Assembly: GCA_023653785.1 (NCBI GenBank)
Contig: JAMKCH010012762.1
Span: 1 to 64,000 of the forward strand
Origin: Ophioderma brevispina
Lineage: Eukaryota > Echinodermata > Ophiuroidea > Amphilepidida > Ophiodermatidae
DNA length: 64,000 nucleotides
Direction: 5' to 3'
The notes below the pieces were generated by a model. That model was not told the DNA's origin, searched no databases, and saw only the letters and a program-made list of their open reading frames with translations. Shown one piece after another: positions 1 through 10,856 of the stretch. Each line of letters opens with the position of its first letter. Position 1 is the first letter of the stretch. Both the position numbers and the translations under genes were made by a program.

Positions 1-40
1 TAATATATATATATAATATATTAATATATATATATATATC
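1..40. repeat. (TA)n microsatellite
   Basis: An almost uninterrupted TA dinucleotide run opens the window. Its full length cannot be seen because the window starts inside it. Confidence 0.9.
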
Positions 41-144
41 TCATTTTTACAAATAGGAAAACTTTCCTTGTTTTACTCTATATTATCACGTTTTTTGCTA
101 ATAATATCAAAACGCACCGTCAGATTCAAATGAATTTTTGGATA

Positions 145-290
145 TAAGGGAGCGATCGTTATTATGGCAGGGGGAATGGGCACTTTTTTGGGGGAACCTG
201 AAAAAAAAATGCTGGGCTATAGGGGAACCTGAATTTTCCTCTAGTAAAGGGGGAACTGAAATTTTTTGTTTTTCTGACGAAATGGGGATC
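145..290. repeat. G-rich dispersed repeat fragment
   Basis: The block carries three degenerate copies of a phrase like GGGGAACCTGAA followed by an A or T run. Its left edge, AGGGAGCGATCGTT at about 151-164, recurs in inverse orientation near 12,940-12,953. The sequence beyond the word also aligns (a G run, then TGGGCA and T-rich DNA). These are therefore two inverted copies of one dispersed repeat. No coding potential is seen. Confidence 0.45.
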
Positions 291-309
291 CATACAAAGA
301 ACATGTAAG

Positions 310-347
310 GCCTACATGACCTCAGTCTACACTGAGGTCATGTAGGC
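310..347. repeat. Perfect 16-bp inverted repeat (hairpin)
   Basis: GCCTACATGACCTCAG at 310-325 is followed by a 6-base loop and its exact reverse complement at 332-347. The half-word CTGAGGTC occurs again just downstream at about 360. It may be the core of a small foldback element; nothing coding is nearby. Confidence 0.85.
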
Positions 348-873
348 TGTACACATCGACTGAGGTCCTAAGAAATGCATGCAATAAGTGATTTAAACAA
401 AAAACACACTACAAACACAACTAAAAAAGTTTAATCACTTGAATATACTCAGTCACAACCTTGATTTAGTAGCAATAACTACACCACGATTGATTTTTAA
501 AGAACATAGATTCAGTGTGGGTAAAATAATTATGTAGGAATAACAGGATTGTTTTTATAATGTTTAAAGTTGTTCCCTGACAACACTTTCGTCCTTCTTT
601 TTCACTAGGCCCCATAGTGCCGAAGTGAGAAAAAAAAAAACAACAAATAGGGGTGATTTGTTTTTTAGTGTGCAATGTGTTGATTTTTTGTTATCTGTTT
701 TTGCTATGTTTTAATACTGGGGGAAAGCCACATGTTTTCACATTTAGGTGTACAAATAATTGAATAAAGGTTGTTTACCATTTAAAAGAAGTATGTCACA
801 TTTTAATTTTTTGATCATATTTATTATATTTCTATGGTACAATAGTTTTATGAACACATTTTAAGACCGCTGC

Positions 874-1035
874 CAGGGGCGGATCCATGATTTGAAAAAA
901 CGTCAAAATTACCGGGGTTTGAAAGGCTGTAACTGGTCAAAAAATAGCTTCAAAATGGGCTGTTTTGCGGGCAAGAATTTGCAGAACTTACCGGGAGGCT
1001 CGCGCCCCTCCGCCCCCGCCCTGGATCCGCGCCTG
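874..1035. mobile_element. Short hAT-like MITE
   Basis: The element begins CAGGGGCGGATCCA and ends with the near-exact reverse complement TGGATCCGCGCCTG, a 14-bp terminal inverted repeat with one mismatch. It is 162 bp long. The CAGGGGCGGA-type terminus is familiar from non-autonomous hAT elements. I could not confirm an 8-bp target duplication: the flanks share only CTGC. It has no coding capacity. Confidence 0.65.
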
Positions 1036-2113
1036 ACTGCCAAATTAAAACTTTGTTTTTTTCAATTGGTTGTCTGAAAGCAAGTATTTTCATTTTTCCC
1101 CTGAAGTAGTGGTAAAACATGTTTGGACGGCACTTTTTGTTTCATGCACATGTAATTTAATACGAATTGATATGATGCTGTCCATTATGCACCATTGAAA
1201 AACAATGCGCGGAAGTAGCCCAACAGGTTATCGACTACTTTGAAATTTAGTGACATCGGCCTAGTTTATTTGGCATCTTGAGAAAATGGTGGTATAATAT
1301 GGTGTGAAAATCAAGACCAAAAAAATAGTTGGAAAATGTCAAAAATAAGTCGTTTTCCCAATTCAGTTAGCTAGTTTAATCTGAGAAATTTGGTTCAAGC
1401 TTAATTTGTATGCATTGTATACATCTATAGCCAAATCTGCTATCAGAAATGTTTAACAGAACTGGTTTTGTTTAAACTACCAAATAGCAACACAGTACAA
1501 GGTATAAAGCACTCCGACTCCAGTGTATCAGGGTTATTAGGTTGGTATGTACAGTCATTATATATGTGAAGATCTATGAATGACTAAAATGTTCATTGAT
1601 AAATTGACATAAAATGCATTAACCTTCGTCTTTTTTGTAACACGGTTTTACCAAGGGGGTGGTTACCACCCGGGGGGGGGGGGGGGCACTGACCTCAAAT
1701 GGTGGTACGGGTATGTGCGTTGCCCTTATAGACCCCCATTTCAGCCGTCTCCGGCCGTTTCGCAGGTCCCCTTTAAGCATTTTTAGTTTTCACAAGACCC
1801 CCATTTCAAGCAAATCTTTTGATATTAGGTACTTTTTGTGCTAATTTTGGACAAAATTAGTTCTCAAGGGTCCCAACTTTTTCTGTTTTCATTTCACAAG
1901 CCCCCATTTCGCAAGTCCTGTTCAGTTCACAAGGTCCCAGGTGCTGCCCTGTGGGCCGCACACCCCTACCCAAATGAAAGTTGATTACGCCCCCCCCCCC
2001 GGGGGTTACCACTCCCGGGAATTCACATTATTGTTTTTGATATCATTGGGGAATAGCTAAGGTCCCCTCCTCGTTCCATTGATACCAAGCATAAGTACTA
2101 ACGTACCTAGGAT

Positions 2114-4910
2114 GAATTCTATGACAACCCTTAAGCCGTAATCAAGGGCATCCCAGTGATGAACACCTCCTTCCTCTCCTGGGTGATTTCAATTCGTGAG
2201 TGGGTTCTGACCACGAGTCCTGGCCATCTTGCATTGGAAACTTTGGTGTCGGTAAGACCAATGACCATGGGCAACGTCTTCCTTGAACTGTGCTCCTACT
2301 ATAACTTGTGTGTGCCCAACACCCTTTTTCAAGACCAAACCTCAGCACAAATATCCTTGCGTCACCCACGCTCCAAGCACTGGCATCACCTTGACCTGAT
2401 CATCACAAGGCGATCCTTCATCAATGCCATCAACCTCACTAGGTCTTACCATAGTGCAGACTGTGATAGAGATCATGCCTTGGTCTGGTGTAAGATTCGA
2501 CTGCAACCAAAGAGGATACACCGCTCTAAACAAGCTTGGTAAACCACGCATCAATACCATACGATGCATCAAGCTGGACAGAGGTTTGAGCAATTGCTGT
2601 TTTCATCAATGCATCCGTGGGCTTGGCTGGTCCATTAGGGGATACTGCAACAGAAAAATGGACCCATCCCTGGCGTGAGACAATCCAGAGCTCAGCATTC
2701 TGTATCTTTGGAAGAAAATCCAAGCCGACATCGATTGGTTTGAGGCCAAGTCAGCTTACTAACTCCATTCCATTGAGCCAAAAGAGCAGCGTTCGGGGAG
2801 TATAAGAGTTCACCTCCACACACAACCTGAGAGTGCTTCAAGCAGCTCAAAGTGAAGTTCAGCGGAAGGCAAGGCAGTGTGCCAGTGAATACTGGCTGGA
2901 GCTGTGCGAAGAAAATACAAACCGCTTCGAAACACGGGCAACATCAGAGCTTGTATGATGGACTAAAGAAGGCGGTCTGCCATCTCAGTGCTAAACAGCG
3001 CCCCTCAAGTCAACCAGTGGTGAAGTCATCACAGACGAATTAAGCATATGGAGCGCTGGGTGGAACCCTTTTCTGAGCTCTACTCTGCAAACCGTAGTTA
3101 CCACTTCATCCCTTGACAAGATCAAGAGCCTTCCTACAATGGCTGCCCTAGATGCGTACCTACCATGGGATGAACTTTGCACAATGCCATCGCAGTCTAT
3201 CATCCGGAAAGCCCCCGGAATGAATGGATACCATACCAGACTGATCAAATCTGTAAAAGCTCTCCTGCTTTTCACCACTACATTCGTATCTCTGTCAATG
3301 CGGGAGGAAGGAGCGGGTACCACAGGACATGCGCGATTCAAAGATCACCACCCTCTACAAGAACAACTTAGGTGAAAGAAGTGATTGCCCAACATACAGG
3401 GGTATGTCCCTCCTTAGTATTGTCGCAAAGTTTTGCCGTGTTTGCGTGATGCGTCTTCAAGTCCTGGCTGAAAGGGTGTATCCTGAGTCTCAGTGCGGAA
3501 TTCGTGCTGGCAGATCTACGATCGAAATGATCTTCTCCATACGCCAACCACAGGAGAAGTGCAGAGAACACAAAGCCACTCTACATTGCTTTCATAGCCC
3601 TGACCAAAGCCTTTGACTTGGTTAGCAGGAATGGACGGTTCCAAATCCTCCAGAAGATTTGCTGCCCACCATGGCTTCTGAGCATCATCAGCTCTTCGCA
3701 CACTGACATGAAAGCAACGGTCGTACAGTTTGACGGCAGCCGATCAGAGCCGTTTGACATTCGCAGTGGTGTTAAAGGAGATGTTTTTTGGCCCCAACGC
3801 TCTTTGGATATTCCTTTTTCAGTACTTTCTGAAGCTAGCATTTCGGTACAGCCACAGAAGGCATCGACATGCACACCAGGTCTGATGGTCATGGCTCTTC
3901 ATCCTGCACGCCTTAGAGCTTAAGACAAAGGTTTCGTCAGATAGTGATTCGTGGCATGTTGTTTGGCTGATGATGCTGTCCATTACTTCATTCCAGCAGG
4001 AACTTCCAGCCTGCTCATAGATCGCTTCTTACAGGCCTGTAAGGGACTTCGGACTCGTCATCAGTTTGAAGAAGAACTAATGTCCTTGGGTGTCCATATG
4101 CTCAAGAACCACCTGGTCATCACAATCGACAATTACACGTTTGAGGTTGTTCAGGACTTCACCTACCTAGGGTCCACCTTCAGTTGACAGTCTGGTCTCT
4201 CGATGCAGAAATCGGCAAAACGCATTGGTACTAGCTGCAGCTACTCTTGCCCCGCTTACAACGCGTGGTGGGAAAATCCAAGCTGTCCATGAAGACAAAG
4301 GCAGCAGTTTACACAACGCCTGCATCATCATCACATTACTGTATGGTAAGTGAGACATTGGACTACATACGCCTAGGCCATGCAGAATAAACTCAACACT
4401 TCCATCGCGCTGTAATTAGACCGCATTCTAGGTGTCCCACTTGAAGTACATGGTGCAACTCAGAGCTCCTGACTCGATTGGACTCCCCACCATCTATACA
4501 TTTCCTAGACAACGCAGATCCGATGGCTGGGAAATGTCCGTCGAATGGAGATGGCCGTCTACGAAAGATTCATGTATGTTGAGCTTTACAATCTTTCAAG
4601 AGGAAGTTGGTCTACCCATACTCCGCTACAAGGATATTTGTAAGGGTGATATGTTAGCGCCTGAACGTCGACATTGGGTGCTGGGAGAAACTTGCTGAAA
4701 ATCGTCACCTTTGAGCGGAGAACAGTGAAAGCAAACACCTTGAGGCTTGGAGAACACAGATCACTCAGCCCAGTTTTGAGAAGCACGAGCTAAAAGAAAG
4801 ATGCACAGATCCTTGGATAGTCAAGCTGTGACATCCCATATATGTAGGACCTAGTGGCAGAGACTTGCCACTCTAGAATGGGCCTCTTCAGCCACAGACT
4901 TCGCTGTTTC
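2114..4910 (+). pseudogene. LINE ORF2 remnant: endonuclease and reverse transcriptase
   Basis: In broken frames I read, in order: the APE-type endonuclease (a GDFN-like block near 2180, then RHPRSKHWHHLDLIITRR at about 2367-2420 and SADCDRDHALV at about 2455-2490); the reverse transcriptase (YRGMSLLSIVAKF near 3400, QCGIRAGRSTIEMIF near 3492, ALTKAFDLV near 3600, the catalytic-type box LADDAV at 3956-3973, and FTYLGSTFS near 4160); and a C-terminal Cys/His block CHSRMGLFSHRLRC at 4864-4905. The gene is disrupted throughout. It resembles LINE proteins often mis-annotated as craniofacial-development-protein-2-like. I do not assign a clade. Confidence 0.85.
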
Positions 4911-4940
4911 AACCTACCTGGGACTCAATGTGGGCGCTTA

Positions 4941-5769
4941 AAGCCCCAGTCACACGGGAGATATAACGGTTACAACGAGATGGCGACTAATTGCGATTGG
5001 CAAACGCAAGAAGTCTTCGGCAATCTTAAAAAAGGTGTGCCACTGATCGGCAACGATCGCGGGCTGTGGCAGGTAGTCGCATATGTCCCTCCTGTCGCAG
5101 AGAGGTTTTTCGGTCATGTCAAAACCTTTCTGCGATTGAACCAAGTTTGACCGTCGCATACAATCGCCTACAATCGCATTTGGTCGTCGATGGTGGCACG
5201 GCACGTACCACGTCGTATGTATCGCCGACTATCGTACGATTGGTCACTGTTTTAGAGTGGTGCGTTTAATAGCACGATTGGTGGAGACTTGTCGCGACTA
5301 TCCTGCGAGTGCCTGCGATTAATCGCACGTATATAGACCAATTGCGCGCTATGTGAGGACCGTAAGATCACCTTGAACTGACAGTGGTCTCGACAATCGA
5401 GCGCCTTTTATAGCGACCAAGCGCACTACCAATCTCAGGACCAGTCGTTTTACCAATCGCATCTAATTGCATTTAATCTCACTATTGATCTCTAGCAGTC
5501 GCACGTTCAATCGCATGGTCTTGCGTTCAATCGTGCGATTGATCACTCCCAATCGTATGGTCTTGCGTTTAATCGTGCGTTTATCGCACGACTGTCTCCG
5601 ATTGATCCCACCACCAATCGTGCCATTTATCGTAGATGATCGTAGATGAATTTTATAGTGTGACTGCTACACACGATTGACACCAAATCTTACGATGGCC
5701 TGGACGCTCGCACGATTTCTCAATCGCGGGCAATCCCAGGCAATCGCCTCTCCAGTGTGACTGGGGCTT
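4941..5769. mobile_element. Inverted-repeat element packed with CGATTG/CAATCG words
   Basis: The termini are near-identical inverted repeats: AAGCCCCAGTCACACGGGAGA begins at 4941, and its reverse complement with one mismatch ends at 5769. A TA flanks each side (4939-4940 and 5770-5771), which fits a TA target duplication. The inside has no reading frame of interest. It is saturated with short words around GCGATTG and CAATCGC in both orientations, so the whole unit can fold on itself in many ways. It sits inside the 3' UTR of the LINE and is therefore younger than it. Its superfamily is unknown. Confidence 0.8.
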
Positions 5770-6078
5770 TATCCATAGTCGCTTGCGACTGACGGAGGCC
5801 ATGAACATAACCTAGTATGGCGTCACAATGACGACATAAAGTCCGCGAGTCAGCAAAATTGGCATTTTCCACAGAAAATAGGCGAAAATCCAATTTTGTG
5901 CTAAAAAGGAGGTATATCGAATTTTCATGTGGTTTTCAGCTCTAAATGATGGCAAATGGCTAGTTTTACATAAAAATAGCGTTTTAGAGCCATACTGTGC
6001 AAATATTTTCAAAACTGTACCCTAAATTTTCCTTGGGTGGCAACCACCCCCTAGTCTCTCTTCGACTTTGAAGGCATA

Positions 6079-6334
6079 CACTGAAAAATATTTGGTGTCA
6101 TTTTGACACTAAAACAAGTGTATGTAAAAAAATGGGTCCTCAGTTGGCCACCTAAAGGTGTCAAATTGACACAACTATGGGTGTAAAACACGACACCATT
6201 ATGTGTCATATTCATTTTGCCACCGTGAGTGTACCTGAGGACCCATTTTCGAAAAATGTCATTACACCCCAAATGAGGTGTAAAATTTACACTCGCAAGT
6301 GTGAGATATATTTACACCCTAATTGGGGGTGTAT
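6079..6334. mobile_element. MITE fragment with GTGTCA repeats
   Basis: The left end reads TA then CACTGAAAAATATTTGGTGTC, followed by a GTGTCA...TGACAC inverted pair. Inside is a second inverted pair, AAATGGGTCCTCAG at about 6128-6141 and its complement at about 6231-6245. The right part holds repeated TTTACACC and GGTGTAA words. No matching right terminus is present, so it may be truncated. A similar end in the opposite orientation lies at 12,370-12,411. Confidence 0.5.
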
Positions 6335-7349
6335 TTTGGTAAAAGGGGAAAATTAGTATTTATCACCTCTAGCACAGTTTTGAGCTTTTTATGCTGATGC
6401 CCCAATTTCCATCAAATTGAAAATTAGCATTATTTGCGTGCACATTGTATAATCCAAATCATTAAATTCACCAAGTGGGTCTATCACCTGCAGCACAAAA
6501 CATGCAGTGGATCTGCCGTCACATGCATCTATTTGGATTTTTGTGAAATACCAGTTTTGTAAAGTATCTGAAAGCTGAAACTCCATGCATGGTGACAACT
6601 ATCTTAATTTGTCCCTTTCAGTTATCATTAAAAACACTCGAAAAGAAGAAGTAGACAGGATCTGTTATCAAATTTTATTTTTTGCATTCTCTGGCAACAA
6701 AAATAATTTGCAGAAACAATCATACATAAAAGTATTTGCTATCATACTGGATTCCCACATTGGGTGAAATACATTTGATAATCATAATCTTGCACTCATG
6801 CGACAAATGCATGAGTACAATCTTAAAATACTCTCACCTGCCACAATTTGTACTTACCCAGGGGCCAAACCCCACTTTTTATGTCAATGCTGCATGGGAT
6901 GCTGTCAAGTTTTGTTGTGTATCACGTGTTTAGGGTACCTCCCATAACAACTTTCTAGTTGGACAACCCCGAAATATGCCCTCGAAACAAATTGGGCGTC
7001 CCAAAAAAATAATCCTGAAACAACAGGTGCAACAAGAGGTATGTAGTGATTTCATAGAGATTAAGACAACCTTATAGGTTCCTTACTTTTATTTGGCTAC
7101 AGAAATAACTTAAAAGGAAAAACAATAGGTGATTTTATAATTATGCTTATATTCACAGAGCAAACATAGCTGAAATTTCGTATTTCTCCTATCCAATAGG
7201 AATTTTTCACATGTTTGTAACCAAAGAAACAGTTCTCGGCTTAAAATCCTTTTAAGATGATGATATTTTTTAAACAGATCACTTTATCAATCAGTGCAGA
7301 ATCAAATTTTCATATTTTAGGGACACCTGTTCATTGAAATCTCCCAGGG
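6335..7349. other. No gene recognised
   Basis: AT-rich non-coding sequence. Short open frames show no family resemblance and no splice-site support. The right part may be the decayed C-terminal end of the transposase pseudogene that follows on the minus strand. Confidence 0.5.
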
Positions 7350-8070
7350 CGTGGCAAAGCACCTTTAATGCCATTTTCCAGTCATGTCTCATTCAACCAC
7401 TCACGTATCCTCCTTGTAGAAGGTACCATTGTTGATTCGTTATCACCACAGCTATGCAATACCTACCCCGCGTTGCCCATTGATTTTCGTTCAATAAAGT
7501 AAGGGCCAGTAAACTTTTTCCGTGCCACACAGAAAGGTTTCTCTCGACTCATATTTGTATCAAAGTTGAAACTTGGAGGATTCCCGGCTGGTGCATACTC
7601 AATTTGTGGATGTTAACCTGACTATTCATAAAAAATGCTTCGTCAGCAATCGTGAATGCACGTCTACCTGACATCGATCCAATAGCACTTGGAAGAGGTA
7701 TGTCTCTCGAAGCCATCATGCAGAGTTGATGGTAAATGCACATTCTGTATGGATGGAAGTTCAATTCAATTTTTATTATCTGATTGAACGATGAACGGAG
7801 AGTCTTGGCTCCGGGCCGCCCGAGGTGACCCTTGTTTCCATTAAGGCTTGTGCCATATGATCTCGCAGAAGTCTTATATTTGCCCACATGGTCAGCTTAG
7901 ATGGCGGATCCCTGTCGGGAAAGGCCTTCCTAAAAAGCATCTTGAGTAGCTTGACTGCTTGTATGCTCGTTGTGTCATGAGAAAATATTGTTAGGTAAAG
8001 AATGTTTAGACTGATTGCCCACAATGGCTTTAGTAACCACCAATAAACCTGTAGGTTTATGCACAAAAAT
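7350..8070 (-). pseudogene. mariner/Tc1-like transposase remnant
   Basis: On the minus strand two overlapping frames together give a DDE-type transposase. The N-terminal helix-turn-helix region reads AVKLLKMLFRKAFPDRDPPS (about 7970-7905), then a GNKGHLGRPGAKTLR linker. The catalytic domain begins with LNFHPYRMCIYHQL and has the first-acidic-residue block FTIADEAFF near 7650. Decayed sequence continues toward 7350. The reading frame shifts at least once near 7,850. The pattern matches the insect and marine 'HTH plus DDE_3' transposases of the Tc1/mariner superfamily. It is inactive as written. The G-rich tract begins about 25 bases beyond its N-terminal end. Confidence 0.65.
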
Positions 8071-8095
8071 CACAACTTATGTATCACTGTGCGAT

Positions 8096-10580
8096 GGGGG
8101 GCGGGGGGGGGGGCATTGGCGGGGGTGGGACTGGGGGGGGGAGGGGGATGGGGGACGGGGAGGGGGAATGCGGGGAAGGATGGAGGAGGAAGGGTGGGGG
8201 GGGGCGCGGACTGGGGGGAAGGTGCGGGGGGTGAGTGGGCGGGGGTGGGGGGAGGGGCCGGCGGGGAACGGGGGGGGGAGGTAGGGACGGAGGGCCGCGC
8301 CGGGGGGGAGGGGAGGGGGGTAGGTGCGGGGGTGGGGGGCATTGTGGGGTGTTCTGGGGTTTTGGGGATGTGGTGGGGGGAGTGGGGGGCGGGGGGGGGT
8401 ACGCGGGGTGGGGGGGGGGACGGGGAAAAGGGAGGGTGGGGGGGGGGGGGGGGAGGGAGGGGCGGGGGTGGAGGGAGAGGGGGGCGGGGCGGAGGGGGGG
8501 AAGGGGGGGAGGCGGCGGGGGGGGGACCCGGGGGAAAAAAAATAAAAAAATTAAGGGGGGGGGGGCGGGGGTGTGGCGTGGGGGGGGGGGGGGGAGTGGG
8601 GGGGTGACGGGGGTGGTGGGGGTTGATGGGGGGGGGGAGGCCGGCGTGGGTGGGGAGTGGGGGGTGAGGGGGGGCGTGAGGGGGAGGGGGGGGTTGGTGA
8701 GGGTGGATCGTGTGAGGCGGGGGGGGGTGTCCTGGGTTGGGGGGGGGGGTGGGGTGGTGTCGGGGAGGCGGGGTGGGTGGCGGGGGGGTGGGATTTGGGC
8801 GAGGGGCGGTGGAGGTAGGGGGGGGGGGGGGGTGGAGGGGGGAGGGGGTGCAGCGCCGCGGTATGAGGGGGGGGGTGGAAGGGTGGCAGGGCGGGGGGGG
8901 GGTGAGGGGGGGCGTGGGGGGGGCGGAGAGGAAGATATGAGGGAGGGAGACCGGGGGCTTCGGGGTTTATCTTCCTCTGGGGGGGGGGGGGGATGGGGGG
9001 GAGGCCCTTTTTTAAAAAAACCCCTTTCCTTTTTTTTTTTTTTTTTGTGGGGGGGGGGGGGGGGGGAGGGGTGTTGGGTTGGGGGGGGAGGGGGGGGGCG
9101 GGGGGGGATTAGGAGGACGGAGGGGTGGAGAAGGGGGGGGCGGGCCTCGGCGACGTTGGCTGCGGTGGGAGGGAGGATGGGCGGTTGCGGTGGGTTTAGT
9201 TGGGAAGGAGGAGGTGGGTCGGGCCGAGGGCGGAGGAGAAGGGCGGAGGTTATGGAATGAGGGAGGGTGGGCGGGGTGGGCCGGGGTGGGGATTGGGAGC
9301 GCTCAGGGAGTGGAGACGGCGGGCTGTGCCGGCCCCTGCCCAGAGGGGGGGGGGGGGGGGCGGGCGGCGGAGCGGTGGGTAGTCTGGGAGTAGGGCGGCG
9401 GGGGGGAGCGGGTGGCGGTGGTGGCGAGAGGGGGGCGGCGGGGGAGGTCGGCAGTGAAGGGGGGGGGGGGTGGGGGGGTGCGGGGGGGGGGGGGTGGGGG
9501 GGGGGGGGGAAGTGGGGGGAGGTGTGGGCTGAGGGGGTGTGAAGACGAGGCTGCGGGCTTCGACGGGGGGGCACAGGGGGGAGGGGGGGGGGCGGGGGGG
9601 AGAGGGGGGGTGGGAGGTGCCTGGTGCCGGGGGGCAGGTGGCGCCTTGGGGGGGGGGAGGAAGGGAGGGGGAGGTGGATGGGGCGAGGGAGAAGAGGCGG
9701 TCGTGGGGTGGTTGAGATGGGGGTGGCAGTCGGGGGGGGGGTGTGGGGTGGGGCGGGGGGGGGCGGCGTGTAGGGGGGGGGGAGGTGCTGGGTGGGGGGG
9801 GCAGGGAGGGGGGTGGGCGGGAGGGGGAGGTCGGGGAGAGGTGGATGGGGGGGTGAGTGACGACGGAGTGGATGGCGAGGGGGGGGGGGGGGGTGGTGGA
9901 GTGGATAAGGTGGTTAGGGGGGGGGGGTAAGGCGGGGGGTGGGGGCTGGGGGGGTTGTTTGACGCACGCCGTGATTGGGCGGTGGTTGGGGGGGCGGGGT
10001 GTGGGAGGTTAGTTCGTAGTAGTGAGTGGGAGAAACGTGGGGGCGGGGGTCGGGCGAGGGGGAGGTGAGCGGTGGGGGGGGTGGCGTGGGGGGGGAGTGA
10101 AGTGGGGTGGGGGGGGAGGACGTGGGGAGGGGGGGAAAGGGGGGGGGAGGAAGGGGGGCGGGCGGGGCGGTTAGGACCGGGGGGGGGGGGGGGGGGGTGG
10201 GGTGGAGGGAGGGGGGGTGGGAAGTTTGGCCTAGGGGGGGTCGCGGTGTGGCGGGGGGCTGTGGGGCTTGTGGTGGGTGGGGTGGGTTGGGGGGGTTGGG
10301 GTGGTTGGGGTAGGGGGGTGTGAGCGGGGTGGGGGGGCGGGTGGGGGTGGGTGGGGTGGGAGGAGGCGTGGGGTGGGGGGGGGGGGGAGGGATGGGTGGG
10401 GGAGGTGGGGGGGCGTAATGTTTGAGCGGGGGGGGCTGGGGGCGTTGGGGGGTGGTGGGGTTTTTTTGTGAAGGGGAGGGGGGGGCGCGTGGTGGAGGCT
10501 GGTGGTTTTTGGGGGTTGGCTGGTGGGGTGGGTGAGATGGTGGGTGTGTCTGGGGTGTGGCGGGGGTGTCGGGCTGAGAT
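8096..10580. repeat. 2.5-kb near-pure G tract, probably a sequence artefact
   Basis: For about 2,485 bases the plus strand is overwhelmingly G, with scattered single A, C and T and no consistent repeat unit. Both edges are abrupt (after CACTGTGCGAT, and before TTGGTACACTTC). One interior spot (about 9005-9046) shows short A, C and T runs ending in a T run that turns into G. Long glycine-rich plus-strand frames and a 496-residue proline-rich minus-strand frame are compositional by-products. It could be a real G-quadruplex-rich satellite, but the lack of periodicity and the T-to-G junction favour low-quality base calls or polymerase slippage carried into the consensus. Confidence 0.8.
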
Positions 10581-10856
10581 TGGTACACTTCAGGTTTTAA
10601 AAATGGCTTGCCTTGTGAAAAATGGACCACGCACTCATCTTTGTTTGGCCAAAGTATGCAATAATTTTCTAGTTGTCCAGACCTCGGAATTTGTTAAGGG
10701 GAAGTCCCTGAAACAACGTTTGGTAGCCACACAACCTTTTGCCAGCAATTTCCCTGTCAGGTAAAACCCCATGTGGCCCCGCACTGGGTTTATAGCTGTG
10801 CTGATTGGCCATTGCTCAATTCATGCACTGCTGCACGCGCATATGCAGCAAGACAA
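10581..10856. other. No gene recognised
   Basis: Ordinary-composition sequence between the G tract and the next mobile element. No convincing open frame, RNA gene or repeat is seen. Confidence 0.5.

Larger units (their letters stand above)
2112..5809 (+). mobile_element. 5'-truncated LINE (endonuclease-RT) insertion
   Basis: This LINE starts inside the endonuclease domain and ends with a short 3' UTR (GCGACTGACGGAGGCC near 5784-5799). It is flanked by near-identical 9-bp duplications, ACCTAGGAT at 2105-2113 and ACCTAGTAT at 5810-5818, consistent with a target-site duplication. A small inverted-repeat element (4941-5769) has inserted into its 3' UTR. Truncation at the 5' end and a short target duplication are what target-primed reverse transcription produces. 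Many frameshifts and stops show it is old. Confidence 0.8.
1654..6052. mobile_element. Non-autonomous DNA element, split by a nested LINE
   Basis: The two ends are 18-bp terminal inverted repeats with one mismatch: AGGGGGTGGTTACCACCC at 1654-1671, and at 6035-6052 the reverse complement of AGGGGGTGGTTGCCACCC. Without the LINE insertion the element is about 700 bp. The pieces on either side of the LINE (about 2030-2113 and 5810-6020) match, in the same order, one uninterrupted copy at 42,955-43,260. This shows that they were once joined. G and C runs of 10-15 bases mark an inner inverted repeat (1664-1686 against about 1990-2010). No transposase is present. Confidence 0.7.

Noticed and set aside
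8084..9574. A 496-residue proline-rich minus-strand open frame and several glycine-rich plus-strand frames
   Set aside because: They arise because a near-pure G tract has no stop codons in these frames. There is no motif, start context or periodicity, and the tract itself is probably an artefact.
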